From Alphaproteobacteria bacterium (GTDB lineage: Bacteria; Pseudomonadota; Alphaproteobacteria; MPNO01; UBA2964), in assembly GCA_012103315.1 (NCBI GenBank), contig WLWZ01000019.1, positions 1-64,000 on the forward strand: DNA of 64,000 nucleotides, read 5' to 3'. The position numbers and the translations under genes were made by a program. Under the pieces are notes generated by a model that was not told the DNA's origin, made no database searches, and saw only the letters and a program-made list of their open reading frames with translations. Positions 26,615-36,223 of this stretch are shown here, one piece after another. Each line of letters starts with the position of its first letter. Position 1 is the stretch's first letter.

Positions 26615-26712
26615 GAGGGCGATAATAGCAGATGATCTGCTCTTGGGGAGTTGAAACCGACGCTTTCACCGTCCACACTGCCGCCAAACAACGACAGATT
26701 ACGGAGTAAAAG

Positions 26713-27471
26713 ATGGGAAGAGTAGAGGGACGCGTCGCGATTGTAACCGGTGCAGCGCAGGGGCTAGGCGCAACATATGCACGGGCTTTGGCAGCTGAAG
26801 GCGCCAAGGTTGTCATTGCCGACCGGGATAGTGGTGCGGCTGTCGTTGAGGAGATCAAGGCAGCTGGTGGCGAGGCGATTGATGTTCCGACCGATGTCCG
26901 GGAAGAAGAAGCTACTCTTGAGATGGTTGCCAAGGCCGTTGAGGCTTATGGCAAGCTCGATATCATGGTCAATAATGCGGCGATCTTTACCGCCGTTGAA
27001 CGCAAAGGCTTCGATGAAATCCCGGTTGAAGAATGGGATCTGATGCATGCTGTCAATGTGCGGGGCACCTGGCTGTGCTGCCGGGCGGCAGTTGCCGAGA
27101 TGCGCAAGCATCAATATGGCAAGATCATCAATATCTCGACCAGCCGAATTTTTCAGGGTGTGCCGTTCTTCCTGCATTACGACTCAACAAAGGGTGCGGT
27201 ACTGGCGATTACGCGCTCGCTCTGCAAGGAAGTCGGTGATGACGGCATTCGGGTCAACTGCATCGCGCCGGGCTCAACGATGAGTGAGAACGTCCGTAAA
27301 CGGACCAATTGGCAGGGCAGTGGGGCTGCGGTTCAGCTCGCGAACCGCATGATCAAGCGGGAGCAACTGCCGGAAGATCTGGTTGGAGCGGTGCTCTTCC
27401 TGGCATCAGCGGAAAGTGACTTTGTCACCGGCCAAACCATGCTCATCGATGGCGGTGTGAGCACGCACTAG
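26713..27471 (+). CDS. short-chain dehydrogenase/reductase (SDR)
   Basis: A 252-residue SDR with TGAAQGLG near residue 12, NNAAIFTAVERKGFDE near 88, catalytic YDSTK near 155 and SDFVTGQTMLIDGG at the C-terminus. The similarity to the 6098 SDR is strong, including NNAAIFT and the GSTMSENVRKR segment (GATASENVLKR in 6098). Both lie beside an E-subtype UbiD gene, so a UbiD/SDR module appears twice with the gene order reversed. A perfect hairpin follows the stop codon. Confidence 0.94.
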   Translation: MGRVEGRVAIVTGAAQGLGATYARALAAEGAKVVIADRDSGAAVVEEIKAAGGEAIDVPTDVREEEATLEMVAKAVEAYGKLDIMVNNAAIFTAVERKGFDEIPVEEWDLMHAVNVRGTWLCCRAAVAEMRKHQYGKIINISTSRIFQGVPFFLHYDSTKGAVLAITRSLCKEVGDDGIRVNCIAPGSTMSENVRKRTNWQGSGAAVQLANRMIKREQLPEDLVGAVLFLASAESDFVTGQTMLIDGGVSTH

Positions 27472-27484
27472 TTCTTTCGGACCA

Positions 27485-27518
27485 CGACCACCCAATGCGA
27501 GTATCTTGTGGGTGGTCG
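27485..27518. terminator. hairpin after SDR gene
   Basis: CGACCACCCA (27485-27494) pairs perfectly with TGGGTGGTCG (27509-27518) around a 14-nt loop. No T-tract follows, so it is either a weak or factor-assisted terminator or an RNA-stabilising stem between the SDR and UbiD genes. Confidence 0.5.
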
Positions 27519-27636
27519 GGAGGGGTGAGTGGCAAGAGACCAAACCAAAGCGCCGCTGGGTTGGCCTTGCGGCCTTGTTGCGCTATAGCTTCGCCCGACT
27601 TTTGATACCGTTTGATTTCTAAAAAGGATAAGATCC

Positions 27637-29280
27637 GTGGCTGAACGCACTCCCGCACGTAGTTACCCCGATTTACATGATCATTTGAAAGCGCTCGACG
27701 ACGCTGGGTTGCTGGTGACAGTGGATCGTGAGATCAACAAAGATACTGAAATGCACCCGCTGGTGCGTTGGCAGTTTCGCGGCGGGATTGAAGAAAAGGA
27801 CCGCAAAGCCTTTCTGTTCACCAATGTTGTGGATTCCAAAGGCAACAAGTTCGATATGCCGGTGGCTGTTGGGGTTTTGGCAGCTAACCGTGAAATCTAC
27901 GCCATGGGCATGGGCTGTCCGGTGGAAGAGGTGCAGGATCGCTGGGCAACAGCGATTGCTAACCCAATACCGCCGAAGGAAATTTCCAGCGACGAAGCGC
28001 CGTGTCATGAGGTAATTATTGAGGGCGAAGACCTTGATAAGCCCGGCAATGCGCTGGACGCCATTCCCGTGCCGATCTCAACGCCTGGCTGGGATGTTGG
28101 GCCGGTCGCGACGTTAACCCAATATGTTACGAGAGACCCTGACGATGGCCTGACCAATATGGGTAACTATCGCGCCCAGATTAAAGGCCCGCGGCGGATG
28201 GGGATGAACCCGTCTCTGGAGCTGCGTCCTGGTATCTATATCCACTGGCAAAAAATGAAGGAACGCGGTGAGAAACTCCCCGCCGCCGTCGTCCTTGGCG
28301 CGCCTTCATGTGTAACATTTACAGCTGCACAGAAACTACCTGAAAACCTTGAAGAAATTACAGTTGCGGGCGGTCTGGTTGGGTCGCCAATTAATGTCGT
28401 AAAAGCTCGGACCGTTGACCTGATGGTTCCGGCCGAGGCTGAGATCGTCGTTGAAGGCTATATCAACACTGAGATGCTGGAGCCTGAGGCACCGTTTGGC
28501 GAAAGCCACGGCCATGTGAACTTGCAGGAATTCAACGCCTTTATGGACGTCACTTGCATCACGCGTCGGTCAAATCCGATCATGACGTCGATCATCTCGC
28601 AGGTCACGCCGTCTGAGTCCTCCTGTATTAAACAGGTCGCCTACGAAACGATCTTCATGAACCACATGCGCAATTCGTTGGGTATTAAGGGTGTTCAACG
28701 GGTGGCGCTGCATGAGCCGTTGACCAACATCCGCAAGCTGGTTGTTCTGGTCTGTGATCGCGACATGCCGGCGACTGAAGTTTGGCGGGCGCTATATGGC
28801 GCGGCAACGCTGCTGCGAGCCGGTGGTAAGTTCGTTATCGCGGTGAATGATGATATCGATCCGTCCAATGCCGATGCGCTGTTCTGGGCAATGGCCTATC
28901 GTTGCAACCCGATTTTGGACATGCAGGTCCTGCCGCATCGCGATCAGGGCCATGGCCCACGGTCCAAACGGAATAATGGGGAAGATGGCTCGGTTCTCTA
29001 TGATGCAACACTGAAAGAAGATTTCCCGCCGATTTCCCTGCCGAAGCGGGAATTCATGGAAAACGCCGCCGAGATCTGGGACGAGATAGGTCTACCGACG
29101 CTGAAGCCGCAGGAACCCTGGTTTGGCTATTCGCTTGGCGAGTGGGATGAAGAATTCGACGAGGCCGCAAAAATGGCAACGGATAGCGAATATTGGGCCT
29201 ATGGCGAACGTATCGCACAGCGCCGTCGTTCGGATGTCGAGATGAATACCGAGGTTCGCGACGTCGACGAGACGAAATAG
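27637..29280 (+). CDS. UbiD family decarboxylase, glutamate subtype
   Basis: A 547-residue UbiD protein. The start is GTG 27637, eight bases after AAAAAGGA. The expected catalytic triad is R179 (NMGNYR), E284 and E289 (EPEAPFGESHGH). The sequence is collinear with 4410 and with the fragment at the window start; all three carry the HxxLTNIRK/LHEPLT region and end with a QRRRSD..MNTEVR tail. The protein ends cleanly at DVDETK, which shows how long the 4410 C-terminus should be. Probably linked functionally to the SDR upstream. Substrate unknown. Confidence 0.95.
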   Translation: MAERTPARSYPDLHDHLKALDDAGLLVTVDREINKDTEMHPLVRWQFRGGIEEKDRKAFLFTNVVDSKGNKFDMPVAVGVLAANREIYAMGMGCPVEEVQDRWATAIANPIPPKEISSDEAPCHEVIIEGEDLDKPGNALDAIPVPISTPGWDVGPVATLTQYVTRDPDDGLTNMGNYRAQIKGPRRMGMNPSLELRPGIYIHWQKMKERGEKLPAAVVLGAPSCVTFTAAQKLPENLEEITVAGGLVGSPINVVKARTVDLMVPAEAEIVVEGYINTEMLEPEAPFGESHGHVNLQEFNAFMDVTCITRRSNPIMTSIISQVTPSESSCIKQVAYETIFMNHMRNSLGIKGVQRVALHEPLTNIRKLVVLVCDRDMPATEVWRALYGAATLLRAGGKFVIAVNDDIDPSNADALFWAMAYRCNPILDMQVLPHRDQGHGPRSKRNNGEDGSVLYDATLKEDFPPISLPKREFMENAAEIWDEIGLPTLKPQEPWFGYSLGEWDEEFDEAAKMATDSEYWAYGERIAQRRRSDVEMNTEVRDVDETK

Positions 29281-29384
29281 TTTCAGAGATTAGTAGGGAT
29301 TTCTTAATTCACGCCGAGTTGAATTCACCGGATTGGTTGCGCTTCCCATTTAAAAGGCAGACCAAACAGTAACGGGCTTGTTCA

Positions 29385-30242
29385 ATGTCTCGACGTTTTA
29401 GTTTCACGAAGATTTCTCGCCGATTTGCGCTGGTTTTGCTATGCGCGCCCCTACTGACAGGATTTTCATTCGAGGCGCTCTTTGCACCACGAGCGGAATT
29501 ACTCGAGAAATGGGCAGTTAATGACTCAAACTCCAAAGCCACGATCGATCACAGCAGCTGGGGTGAGCTTCTCAAACGCTACGTCATTAAAAAGTCTGAT
29601 GGGATAAACCGGTTTGCCTATAAGCGCGTAACCAAAGCTGACCGCGAACGTCTGGAACGCTACATCCGTGACATCTCAAAAACAAAAATCAGCAAGTATA
29701 ATCGCGATGAGCAGTTTGCGTTTTGGGTTAACCTTTACAACGCGAGAACTGTAAAGGTCATTCTCGATCACCCTGACGCGGAGTCTATTCGCGATATTGA
29801 TATTTCTCCGGGATTTTTTGCCGATGGCCCGTGGGGCAAGAAGATGATGGTTGTCGAGGAGACGACCTTGTCGTTAAATGATATTGAGCACGGTATTTTA
29901 CGGCCGATCTATAAAGACCCCTACATTCATTATGCCGTGAATTGCGCCTCGTTGAGCTGCCCTAATCTGCTTCCGGTGGCATTCTCAGCCAAGAATTACC
30001 GGTCCCTCTTGGATAAGGCGGCTCACGCTTATATTAATCACCCGCGTGGGGTAACGATAAAAGAAGGGCAGATTGAAGTCTCAAGTATTTATGTCTGGTT
30101 TGCCGGAGACTTTGGTGGTGAGGCAGGCGTGCTCAAACATATTAAAAAATACACCGACCGTGAACGGGTCAGGGTCATCCTGCACACTAGGACATCAATC
30201 GCCGGGCATAGCTACGACTGGGCGCTGAATGATGATGGCTAA
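29385..30242 (+). CDS. DUF547 domain protein, exported
   Basis: A 285-residue protein. An N-terminal hydrophobic segment (residues ~14-30, LVLLCAPLLTGF) preceded by basic residues suggests a Sec signal or anchor; no lipobox cysteine is placed at a cleavage site. The DUF547 domain covers about residues 75-260, marked by EQFAFWVNLYNARTVKVIL, YIHYAVNCASLSCPNLLP and VSSIYVWFAGDFG. The function of DUF547 in bacteria is not established. It overlaps the end of the convergent DUF3047 gene by 4 bp. No clear link to the decarboxylase genes. Confidence 0.88.
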   Translation: MSRRFSFTKISRRFALVLLCAPLLTGFSFEALFAPRAELLEKWAVNDSNSKATIDHSSWGELLKRYVIKKSDGINRFAYKRVTKADRERLERYIRDISKTKISKYNRDEQFAFWVNLYNARTVKVILDHPDAESIRDIDISPGFFADGPWGKKMMVVEETTLSLNDIEHGILRPIYKDPYIHYAVNCASLSCPNLLPVAFSAKNYRSLLDKAAHAYINHPRGVTIKEGQIEVSSIYVWFAGDFGGEAGVLKHIKKYTDRERVRVILHTRTSIAGHSYDWALNDDG

Positions 30243-30949
30243 AGCTTCTTCGGTTTGGCGACAAAGCTGATATCAGCGATTGCGGCGCGGGATTTGAGCC
30301 CGGTATCGTCGGTATCGGCGGAGATCGCAATATGGCTGGGTGTTGGTGCGGAGGTCCCAAATAGCCGTTGATAGTCTGCAGCAACGTCTATCTCTTCAGT
30401 CATCCATTGGGAAATGGGCACTTTATTGTCGCGTCTGATCACGATCATGCCGCGATCCGGTAGGTGCGGGTTTCTAAAACTGGTGCCCGCCTTGTGTTTC
30501 CCGCCACACATATAGGTAATTACCCTGCCACTTGGCGGCAGCCCAATAAGACCGGAAAGGGTATCGCCTATGGATGTCCAGATACTAGTTTCCGAGTCAG
30601 CCATCGGAAACCAGACATGTACGGCGATTGGGCGATCGTCACCGCCTTTTTTAGAGGCATCTGTTGGCGGCAGGTGTCTTTCGATACGCCAACGCCATCG
30701 CAGGATCGGATAATCCTCAACCTGTTCAAGTTCGCGGACGACCATCCCAAAACCCGCCATGCTATCTGCTATCAGCGCGCCGTTTGTGGATTTCGTAAAA
30801 ATCGTCTGGTTAACACCAGGGATGGTTATGTTTTGCCAGGTTTCATCATTAACCCCGCCATAAAGCGGTATTTGGACGGTCGCACTGGCTTTTGCCATCA
30901 AGGCCAACGTCACCATGAACGGGATGGCTATTTTCGTAATAGGGTTCAT
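30239..30949 (-). CDS. DUF3047 domain protein, exported
   Basis: The start is ATG 30949, which overlaps the TGA stop of the upstream ferritin-like gene as ATGA; the frame is open further upstream but without signal peptide or family similarity. The 236-residue product has a signal peptide (ITKIAIPFMVTLALMAKASA). DUF3047 hallmarks follow: YPILRWRWRIERHLPP near residues 80-95, GDDRPIAVHVWFP, and a middle GKHKAGTSFRNPH. The family is periplasmic and of unknown function. Its coupling to a diiron-type protein suggests a common role. Confidence 0.85.
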   Translation of the reverse strand: MNPITKIAIPFMVTLALMAKASATVQIPLYGGVNDETWQNITIPGVNQTIFTKSTNGALIADSMAGFGMVVRELEQVEDYPILRWRWRIERHLPPTDASKKGGDDRPIAVHVWFPMADSETSIWTSIGDTLSGLIGLPPSGRVITYMCGGKHKAGTSFRNPHLPDRGMIVIRRDNKVPISQWMTEEIDVAADYQRLFGTSAPTPSHIAISADTDDTGLKSRAAIADISFVAKPKKL

Positions 30950-31710
30950 GCGGCGCCGGGAGCAACCAGGCCAAGACGTTCGAGACTTTTTGTCTGTACG
31001 GCCCATCGACGTTCTGAATACCCTCTGACGGCGCGCCAAGCTATAGCGTTGTCGTTGACAACTGCCTTGATACAAGCATCCCAGGTGTCTTTGATTGCGG
31101 CGACCGTTTCGATACGCTCTTCGTTGGAAAGTGATGGACCTGCGTCAGTCCCTACCAGATGGCCAAAGGCAACATGGCGAGCTTCGTCTTGGGCTATCCG
31201 GCGACTCATGTTTAGGAAGAGTGGACACGGGATATCGTCGATAAGGTCCTGCTGAAGCGACAGGGCTTCGCTTTCGAGAACAACGTGAACTGCAAATATC
31301 AAGCCCGCTGGCGGTCCTTGCCAATCCGCAAGGTTCTTGATCGCAATGGAAAACCCTTCAGGAATAATTGGGCTGAGGCCGATCCTTTCCAGATAGCGAC
31401 GATAAACCTTGGCGTGTCGATCTTCGTCTTCGGCTTGAAACTTTAGGCAGGTGCGCACGTCAGTTGATGGCGCGTTACTGAGGAGTAGTTTGCAGGCTGT
31501 TGCGGTTGCATCCTCGCCTGCGATGAGGGCTCCGAGCGCTCGACTCAAAAACCGTTGCGTGAGGAAATTCGGAGGTTGTGGTGTGATCGACCAATCAATA
31601 CCAGTCTCTACGTTCCACTGACCATCTTCGGCATTAGCAATTAAAGTTGCCAGCGTGCCGCTTGGGCTCGGAATAAATCTCTTGGCTATCTCAACTTCTT
31701 GAAGCTGCAT
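30946..31710 (-). CDS. ferritin-like diiron-fold protein
   Basis: A 254-residue helical protein with two carboxylate/histidine motifs spaced as in diiron oxidases: AEDEDRH (around residue 93) and DEARHVAF (around residue 172), plus an additional LESEAL helix between them. This resembles ferritin-like, AurF-like or ribonucleotide reductase-like four-helix bundles that bind two irons. No leader peptide is visible, so it is likely cytoplasmic. Its stop overlaps the start of the DUF3047 gene. It lies downstream of the cyclodeaminase/ThDP operon on the same strand, and could be an oxygenase or an iron-binding protein. Confidence 0.75.
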   Translation of the reverse strand: MQLQEVEIAKRFIPSPSGTLATLIANAEDGQWNVETGIDWSITPQPPNFLTQRFLSRALGALIAGEDATATACKLLLSNAPSTDVRTCLKFQAEDEDRHAKVYRRYLERIGLSPIIPEGFSIAIKNLADWQGPPAGLIFAVHVVLESEALSLQQDLIDDIPCPLFLNMSRRIAQDEARHVAFGHLVGTDAGPSLSNEERIETVAAIKDTWDACIKAVVNDNAIAWRAVRGYSERRWAVQTKSLERLGLVAPGAA

Positions 31711-31811
31711 CGACGTTATACATTTCGTTTGCCTATAGGAAATGTGGTAACGCCCTGAAATTTTTGAAGTAACAGCGCGATGACATGTTCGTTACCATCC
31801 CCAGCGACAAC

Positions 31812-32114
31812 CTATCCCACAGTTTGTTTGCAGCTCAGTAAAAGAAACATAATCAGTAAAAAGGAACTGCCGGTAACAGTTGCAACGATTGTAAATCGCC
31901 AGGCCAAGCGACAACCAAATGCATCGAAATATAGATCCGGTTTCATGAAATAGGATGGTTTGACGAAATTTCGCTTTCTGAACCAAATATTCTTTGGTGG
32001 ATCCGGTGGTACCAGTAAATGGTCGTTGAGAACGCGCGAAATGATGGCCATTGCCGCTGCACCGGCGAGAAAGATCCAGACGAGGACAGTTGAATGTTCC
32101 CAAAGACCACACAT
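31812..32114 (-). CDS. small membrane protein, unknown function
   Basis: A 100-residue protein whose ATG (32114) lies 2 bp after the stop of the upstream cyclodeaminase-like gene. Two hydrophobic segments are evident: VLVWIFLAGAAAMAIISRVL (about residues 10-29) and WRFTIVATVTGSSFLLIMFLLLSC near the C-terminus, separated by a basic, aromatic-rich loop. I do not recognise the family. Its position implies coexpression with the cyclodeaminase/ThDP operon, but a role in that pathway is unsupported. Confidence 0.6.
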   Translation of the reverse strand: MCGLWEHSTVLVWIFLAGAAAMAIISRVLNDHLLVPPDPPKNIWFRKRNFVKPSYFMKPDLYFDAFGCRLAWRFTIVATVTGSSFLLIMFLLLSCKQTVG

Positions 32115-32116
32115 GA

Positions 32117-33226
32117 TTAATCGCGAATATCCTGTAACAGCCATTCAGTTGGGATTTCATTCCCCAGCCCGGCTTCTTTGGCAAGTTCGTATGTACGGCC
32201 GGCAACCGCATGGAACTGGTTACCCTGCAGATTCCCACGTTCGGAATAGGTGATTTGGTCGCTCGAGGTTCGACCGCGATTGGTGTTTTCCATGATGTCG
32301 GAGAAATAGATCACCTTGTCCGGCATGGCAACGCCATGGGCGCGTGTTCCTAGACGTTTCTGACGCAGGCCGTTATCGACATCTGGCCGTGCGGCGTAAG
32401 TGACCCATTCATCAGCCAAGGCCATTTCGGGCAGTCCTTCAGGGGCTGGTGCGTTGCCAAAGCGGAAATAGACATCGACTTTTTCCTGAGCTTCGGGACT
32501 GACCATGCCAGTGCCGCCACCGACATTGAGAATATGCATACCAGGCTGCAGGAGGTCAGCACGAACGACTGGCACGGATGCGTTGGTGCAGCCCGCGACA
32601 ATATCGGCGCCCTTATAGGCATCTTCCTCGTTGTCGCAGGAGATAACCTCAATGTCCCATGTCGCGCGCATTTCTTCTGTATAGGCATCGCGATTGGCCT
32701 TGGTCGGGCTATAGACTTGCAATTTCTTAATATCCCGGACGCACATAAAAGCTTCCATATGGCTGCGCGCCATGCCGCCAGAACCCAGCATGCAAACCAC
32801 TTCTGATTCTTCGCGGCTCATATATTTGACGCCGATACCACCATCGGCACCGACCCGCTTATGTTGTAGAACACCGTCATTGATGAAGGCGAGGGGCTCT
32901 CCGGACTCAACGCTGGTGAGTAGGATCAAGCCGCAAAACAGACCGGGTTCGCTACAATATTTATGATGGGTTCGGTTGCCATCGACGACGGTCTCATAGG
33001 TAACATCTGATTTCATGCGGATCGCGAAATAGCCGCGTGTGGAACCACCTTCCATGGTGCCCCACTGATAGACCTTATTGTCAGATGTCGGGATTTGAAT
33101 ATCGATCCGCGGGCGGCAGATGGCTTCCCTCTCGGCGAGGTCGGCGTAGGCCTGTTCGAGGACATCGATGGTGTCCTGCATTGTCAGGACCTTAGCCACC
33201 ATGTCGTTATTGATCACAAGGGTCAT
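32117..33226 (-). CDS. ornithine cyclodeaminase / mu-crystallin family protein
   Basis: A 369-residue protein beginning at ATG 33226 after GGGGAGAAAA. The family binds NAD(P) and acts as cyclodeaminase, ketimine reductase or amino-acid dehydrogenase. Signatures include GGIGVKYMSRE, the Rossmann loop MLGSGGMARSHMEAF near residues 145-160, GADIVAGCTNASVPVV near 208-222 and LNVGGGTGM. The protein is close to the adjacent 33238-34350 gene across its whole length. Both follow a ThDP enzyme, so they may interconvert an amino acid or imine with the 2-oxoacid used by that enzyme. Confidence 0.92.
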   Translation of the reverse strand: MTLVINNDMVAKVLTMQDTIDVLEQAYADLAEREAICRPRIDIQIPTSDNKVYQWGTMEGGSTRGYFAIRMKSDVTYETVVDGNRTHHKYCSEPGLFCGLILLTSVESGEPLAFINDGVLQHKRVGADGGIGVKYMSREESEVVCMLGSGGMARSHMEAFMCVRDIKKLQVYSPTKANRDAYTEEMRATWDIEVISCDNEEDAYKGADIVAGCTNASVPVVRADLLQPGMHILNVGGGTGMVSPEAQEKVDVYFRFGNAPAPEGLPEMALADEWVTYAARPDVDNGLRQKRLGTRAHGVAMPDKVIYFSDIMENTNRGRTSSDQITYSERGNLQGNQFHAVAGRTYELAKEAGLGNEIPTEWLLQDIRD

Positions 33227-33237
33227 AATTTTCTCCC

Positions 33238-34350
33238 CTAGTTCCTAATGTCCTGAAGGAACCATTCAGTTGGCACTTCATTGCCAAGTCCGGCTTCTTT
33301 TGCGCGCTCAAAGGCTCGGCCCGCCACTGCATGAAACTGGTTGCCCTGCAGATTACCGCGTTCGGAATATGTGATCTCCTTGCTCGACGTCCGTCCGCGA
33401 TTGGTACCTTGCATAATGTCGACAAAGTAGAGGACTTTGTCGGGCATCGCGACGCCATGGCCACGGCCGCCTTTTTTCTTCTGGGTAAACCCGTAATCGT
33501 GATCGGGTCGGGCGGCGTAGGTCAGATATTCATCCGCAAGGTCAAACTCGGGCAATCCTTGCGGAGCAGGGGCATTGCCAAAGCGGAAATAGACATCGAT
33601 GAGGGCCTGGGCGTCTTTGCCAACCATGCCACCGCCACCGCCGACATTGAGGACATGCTGGCCGGGTTCGAGACACTCAGCGCGGATAACGGGCACGGCG
33701 GAGTCCGTGCAACCCGCAACGATGTCGGCACCCCTATAAACGTCCTCGTGATTATCGCAGACGACGATTTCGATATTGTGACGTTCGCGCATTTCTTCGG
33801 CGTAGGATTCGCGGTTAGCTTTGGTTGGGCTGAACACCTGGACTTTCTTGATGTTTCTTACACACATGAAAGCATCGAGATGGGTCCGCGCCATCCCGCC
33901 GGAACCAATCATCCCAACGACTTCAGAGTCTTCCCGGCTCATATATTTGACGCCGATGCCTCCATCGGCACCAACCCGCATATGCTGCAATACGCCGTCA
34001 TTGATAAAGGCAAGAGGCGTACCGGTTTCAACATCGGTGACAAAGATCAAACCACAGAATGTGCCGGGCTCTGTACAGTATTTCTCCTGACTGCGGACGC
34101 CCTCATATTCGGTCTCATAGATGATGTCGGACTTCATGCGGATGGCAAAATAGCCGCCGACTGAACCACCTTCCATCGACCCCCATTGATAGGCTTTGTT
34201 GGGATCGCTGGTTGGGATCTGAATATCGACGCGGGGACGGCATACCGCTTCGCCATCGGCGAGATCGCGATAGGCCTTTTCCAGCACATCGATCGTGTCC
34301 TGCATGGTGAGGACTTCGGAGACAACCTCATTATTTATAAAGAGAGTCAA
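33238..34350 (-). CDS. ornithine cyclodeaminase / mu-crystallin family protein, tandem paralogue
   Basis: A 370-residue paralogue of the downstream gene. The start codon is TTG (34350), supported by the GGAGCGGAG ribosome binding site just upstream and by exact alignment of its MTLFINNEV with MTLVINNDM of the neighbour. Rossmann loop MIGSGGMARTHLDAF, GADIVAGCTDSAVPVI and LNVGGGGGM are conserved. It starts 10 bp after the ThDP gene stop. Two tandem copies could form a heteromer or handle different substrates. Confidence 0.92.
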   Translation of the reverse strand: MTLFINNEVVSEVLTMQDTIDVLEKAYRDLADGEAVCRPRVDIQIPTSDPNKAYQWGSMEGGSVGGYFAIRMKSDIIYETEYEGVRSQEKYCTEPGTFCGLIFVTDVETGTPLAFINDGVLQHMRVGADGGIGVKYMSREDSEVVGMIGSGGMARTHLDAFMCVRNIKKVQVFSPTKANRESYAEEMRERHNIEIVVCDNHEDVYRGADIVAGCTDSAVPVIRAECLEPGQHVLNVGGGGGMVGKDAQALIDVYFRFGNAPAPQGLPEFDLADEYLTYAARPDHDYGFTQKKKGGRGHGVAMPDKVLYFVDIMQGTNRGRTSSKEITYSERGNLQGNQFHAVAGRAFERAKEAGLGNEVPTEWFLQDIRN

Positions 34351-34360
34351 TGCTCCGCTC

Positions 34361-36223
34361 CTAATTCAGTGACGTGTGCACATCGACAAGTGCAACACCG
34401 CCCTTTTCAACAACGTCCGCAGCGCGCTGGAACGCTCCGGCGAGTTCTTTAGGATCACGCACGGGCTCTTCTGCCCAGGCGCCATAGCCACGTGCAACCG
34501 TGCAATAGTCTGGTTCAGGCCCAACCATCCGTTGGCCAATCCAGGCGTTTTCAGGAGGTCGACCACGACGATAGGCAAGGCTGATCTGATGCTCCTCGTC
34601 ATTACCGAAAGACGTGTTGTTATGCAGCACAATCATGATTGGAATTTTATAATGAACAGCGGTCCAGATCGCTGCCGGACCCATGGTGAAATCGCCGTCA
34701 CCAATAATAGCGACGGTAAACTTGCCTTGATCACGGCCAGCAAGGGCTGAACCGATAATGCCGCCCGGCCCATAACCGATGCCACCACCAATCGAGTTGG
34801 ACATGAATTGTCCGGAGCCATCGAACTCCCACAATCCATCATACCAAGCACGGTAATTGCGGGACGCGAGCAGCCAGTCTTTGTCTTTGACGGCGTTGTA
34901 TAGTTCCGAGGTCATGCGGGGTAGGTAAATCGGCACCTGATCCCATTTTGCCTTCATCGCGTCGGTCTGGCTTTTGCGCAGCTCGTCATGCATTTGCGAG
35001 ATTTCTGCACGACGTTCTTCAGCACGTTTTAGCCAGGCAGGGTTGTCAGCAGCCCGGCTTTTTACTTCGGCGAGAACCTGCTTTAACCCGTACAGCCCGT
35101 CAGCCTGCAGCTGGATATCAACTGGATGCAGTGGTCCCCCGAGATGGGTCCAATGTTGTACCGCAAAATCGTTGAGTGACAGGTCGATGACCGTCATTTT
35201 GCCAGCATCGACTTCTTCACCGGCGCCCCGCGCGCCTTCGTAGGCGCCGATATTGTTGGAAATATCGAGGCAATCGACGCACAGAACAGCATCGGTCTTC
35301 GCCAAAAGCATTTTCTTGTAAGCGCCTTCGGCCTTGGTACGACCAAAGCTAGCATTGAGGTTCTGTGGATGATTGGATGGCATACAGATGATGTCATGGC
35401 CGTCCTGATAGGCCGCGCCCAGCAGTTCAACCAGCTCTTTCATCACCGGCGTTGTAGCTTCGTCATAACCAACGCGACCACCGAGGATTAGTGGGAAGTC
35501 TGCTTCTACAAGCGCATCGACAGCGGCGGCAACCGCTTCGGCTGGGGCTGCTACAGGCGCAGCAGGCTGATAGCGTTGCTCAGCTACTACCGGCAATGCC
35601 ACGCCATCGGGGATGTCTGCCTCCTGGACGACGACATCGACGGAAACGTAGGTCGGTGAACAAGGGCCGCTGGTGGCGATCCGCTGCGCGCGGGCAATGG
35701 AGTCCAGGCAGCCTTGCAAGGTAATCGGCTCATCGGTCCATTTGGTGAGTTCTTTAACGATATCGCATTGCGTATTGGCAGAGTGGATCCAATCTGTCTT
35801 GCGGCGGTGTGCTGGGTCAGCCGGGCCGGAGCCACCGAGAACAACTACCGGCATCCGATCTGCCATCGCGTTGTAGAAAGCCATCGTTGCGTGCTGGACG
35901 CCGACTAGGTCGTGCAAGAACGCCATCGCGGGGCGACCTGTTGCTTTGCAATAGCCATGCGCCATGGCGACGGCGATTTCTTCATGGGCGACGAGAATGA
36001 TCTGTGGCTTGTGGTTCTTGGTGTGATTGACCAATGAGTCATGAACACCTCGAAATGATGACCCGGGGGTCAGGAAAATATAATCATGGCCAAGTTCGCC
36101 GATTAGCTCGGCGATCATATCGGAGCCATATTCCGCCACAGGCTGGTTGGCGGGGAGATTGATCGGTGATTCCGTCGCGAAGTCGGGAGCAGCCGGATAG
36201 TTGTTATTGATTTCGTCGCTCAT
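34361..36223 (-). CDS. ThDP-dependent decarboxylase/lyase-type enzyme
   Basis: A 620-residue three-domain ThDP protein (PYR, central, PP). The cofactor-activating glutamate is E81 in VAHEEIAVAMAHG; the Mg/diphosphate motif starts at G508 (GDGD) and ends with LHNN about 28 residues later. Residues 52-62 carry PGSSFRGVHDS, a variant of the PGASYRGLHDS block of the four plus-strand paralogues. The family includes benzoylformate decarboxylase, acetolactate synthase and oxalyl-CoA decarboxylase. Head of a minus-strand operon with two cyclodeaminase-like genes, and divergent from the 36555 ThDP gene. Confidence 0.92.
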   Translation of the reverse strand: MSDEINNNYPAAPDFATESPINLPANQPVAEYGSDMIAELIGELGHDYIFLTPGSSFRGVHDSLVNHTKNHKPQIILVAHEEIAVAMAHGYCKATGRPAMAFLHDLVGVQHATMAFYNAMADRMPVVVLGGSGPADPAHRRKTDWIHSANTQCDIVKELTKWTDEPITLQGCLDSIARAQRIATSGPCSPTYVSVDVVVQEADIPDGVALPVVAEQRYQPAAPVAAPAEAVAAAVDALVEADFPLILGGRVGYDEATTPVMKELVELLGAAYQDGHDIICMPSNHPQNLNASFGRTKAEGAYKKMLLAKTDAVLCVDCLDISNNIGAYEGARGAGEEVDAGKMTVIDLSLNDFAVQHWTHLGGPLHPVDIQLQADGLYGLKQVLAEVKSRAADNPAWLKRAEERRAEISQMHDELRKSQTDAMKAKWDQVPIYLPRMTSELYNAVKDKDWLLASRNYRAWYDGLWEFDGSGQFMSNSIGGGIGYGPGGIIGSALAGRDQGKFTVAIIGDGDFTMGPAAIWTAVHYKIPIMIVLHNNTSFGNDEEHQISLAYRRGRPPENAWIGQRMVGPEPDYCTVARGYGAWAEEPVRDPKELAGAFQRAADVVEKGGVALVDVHTSLN

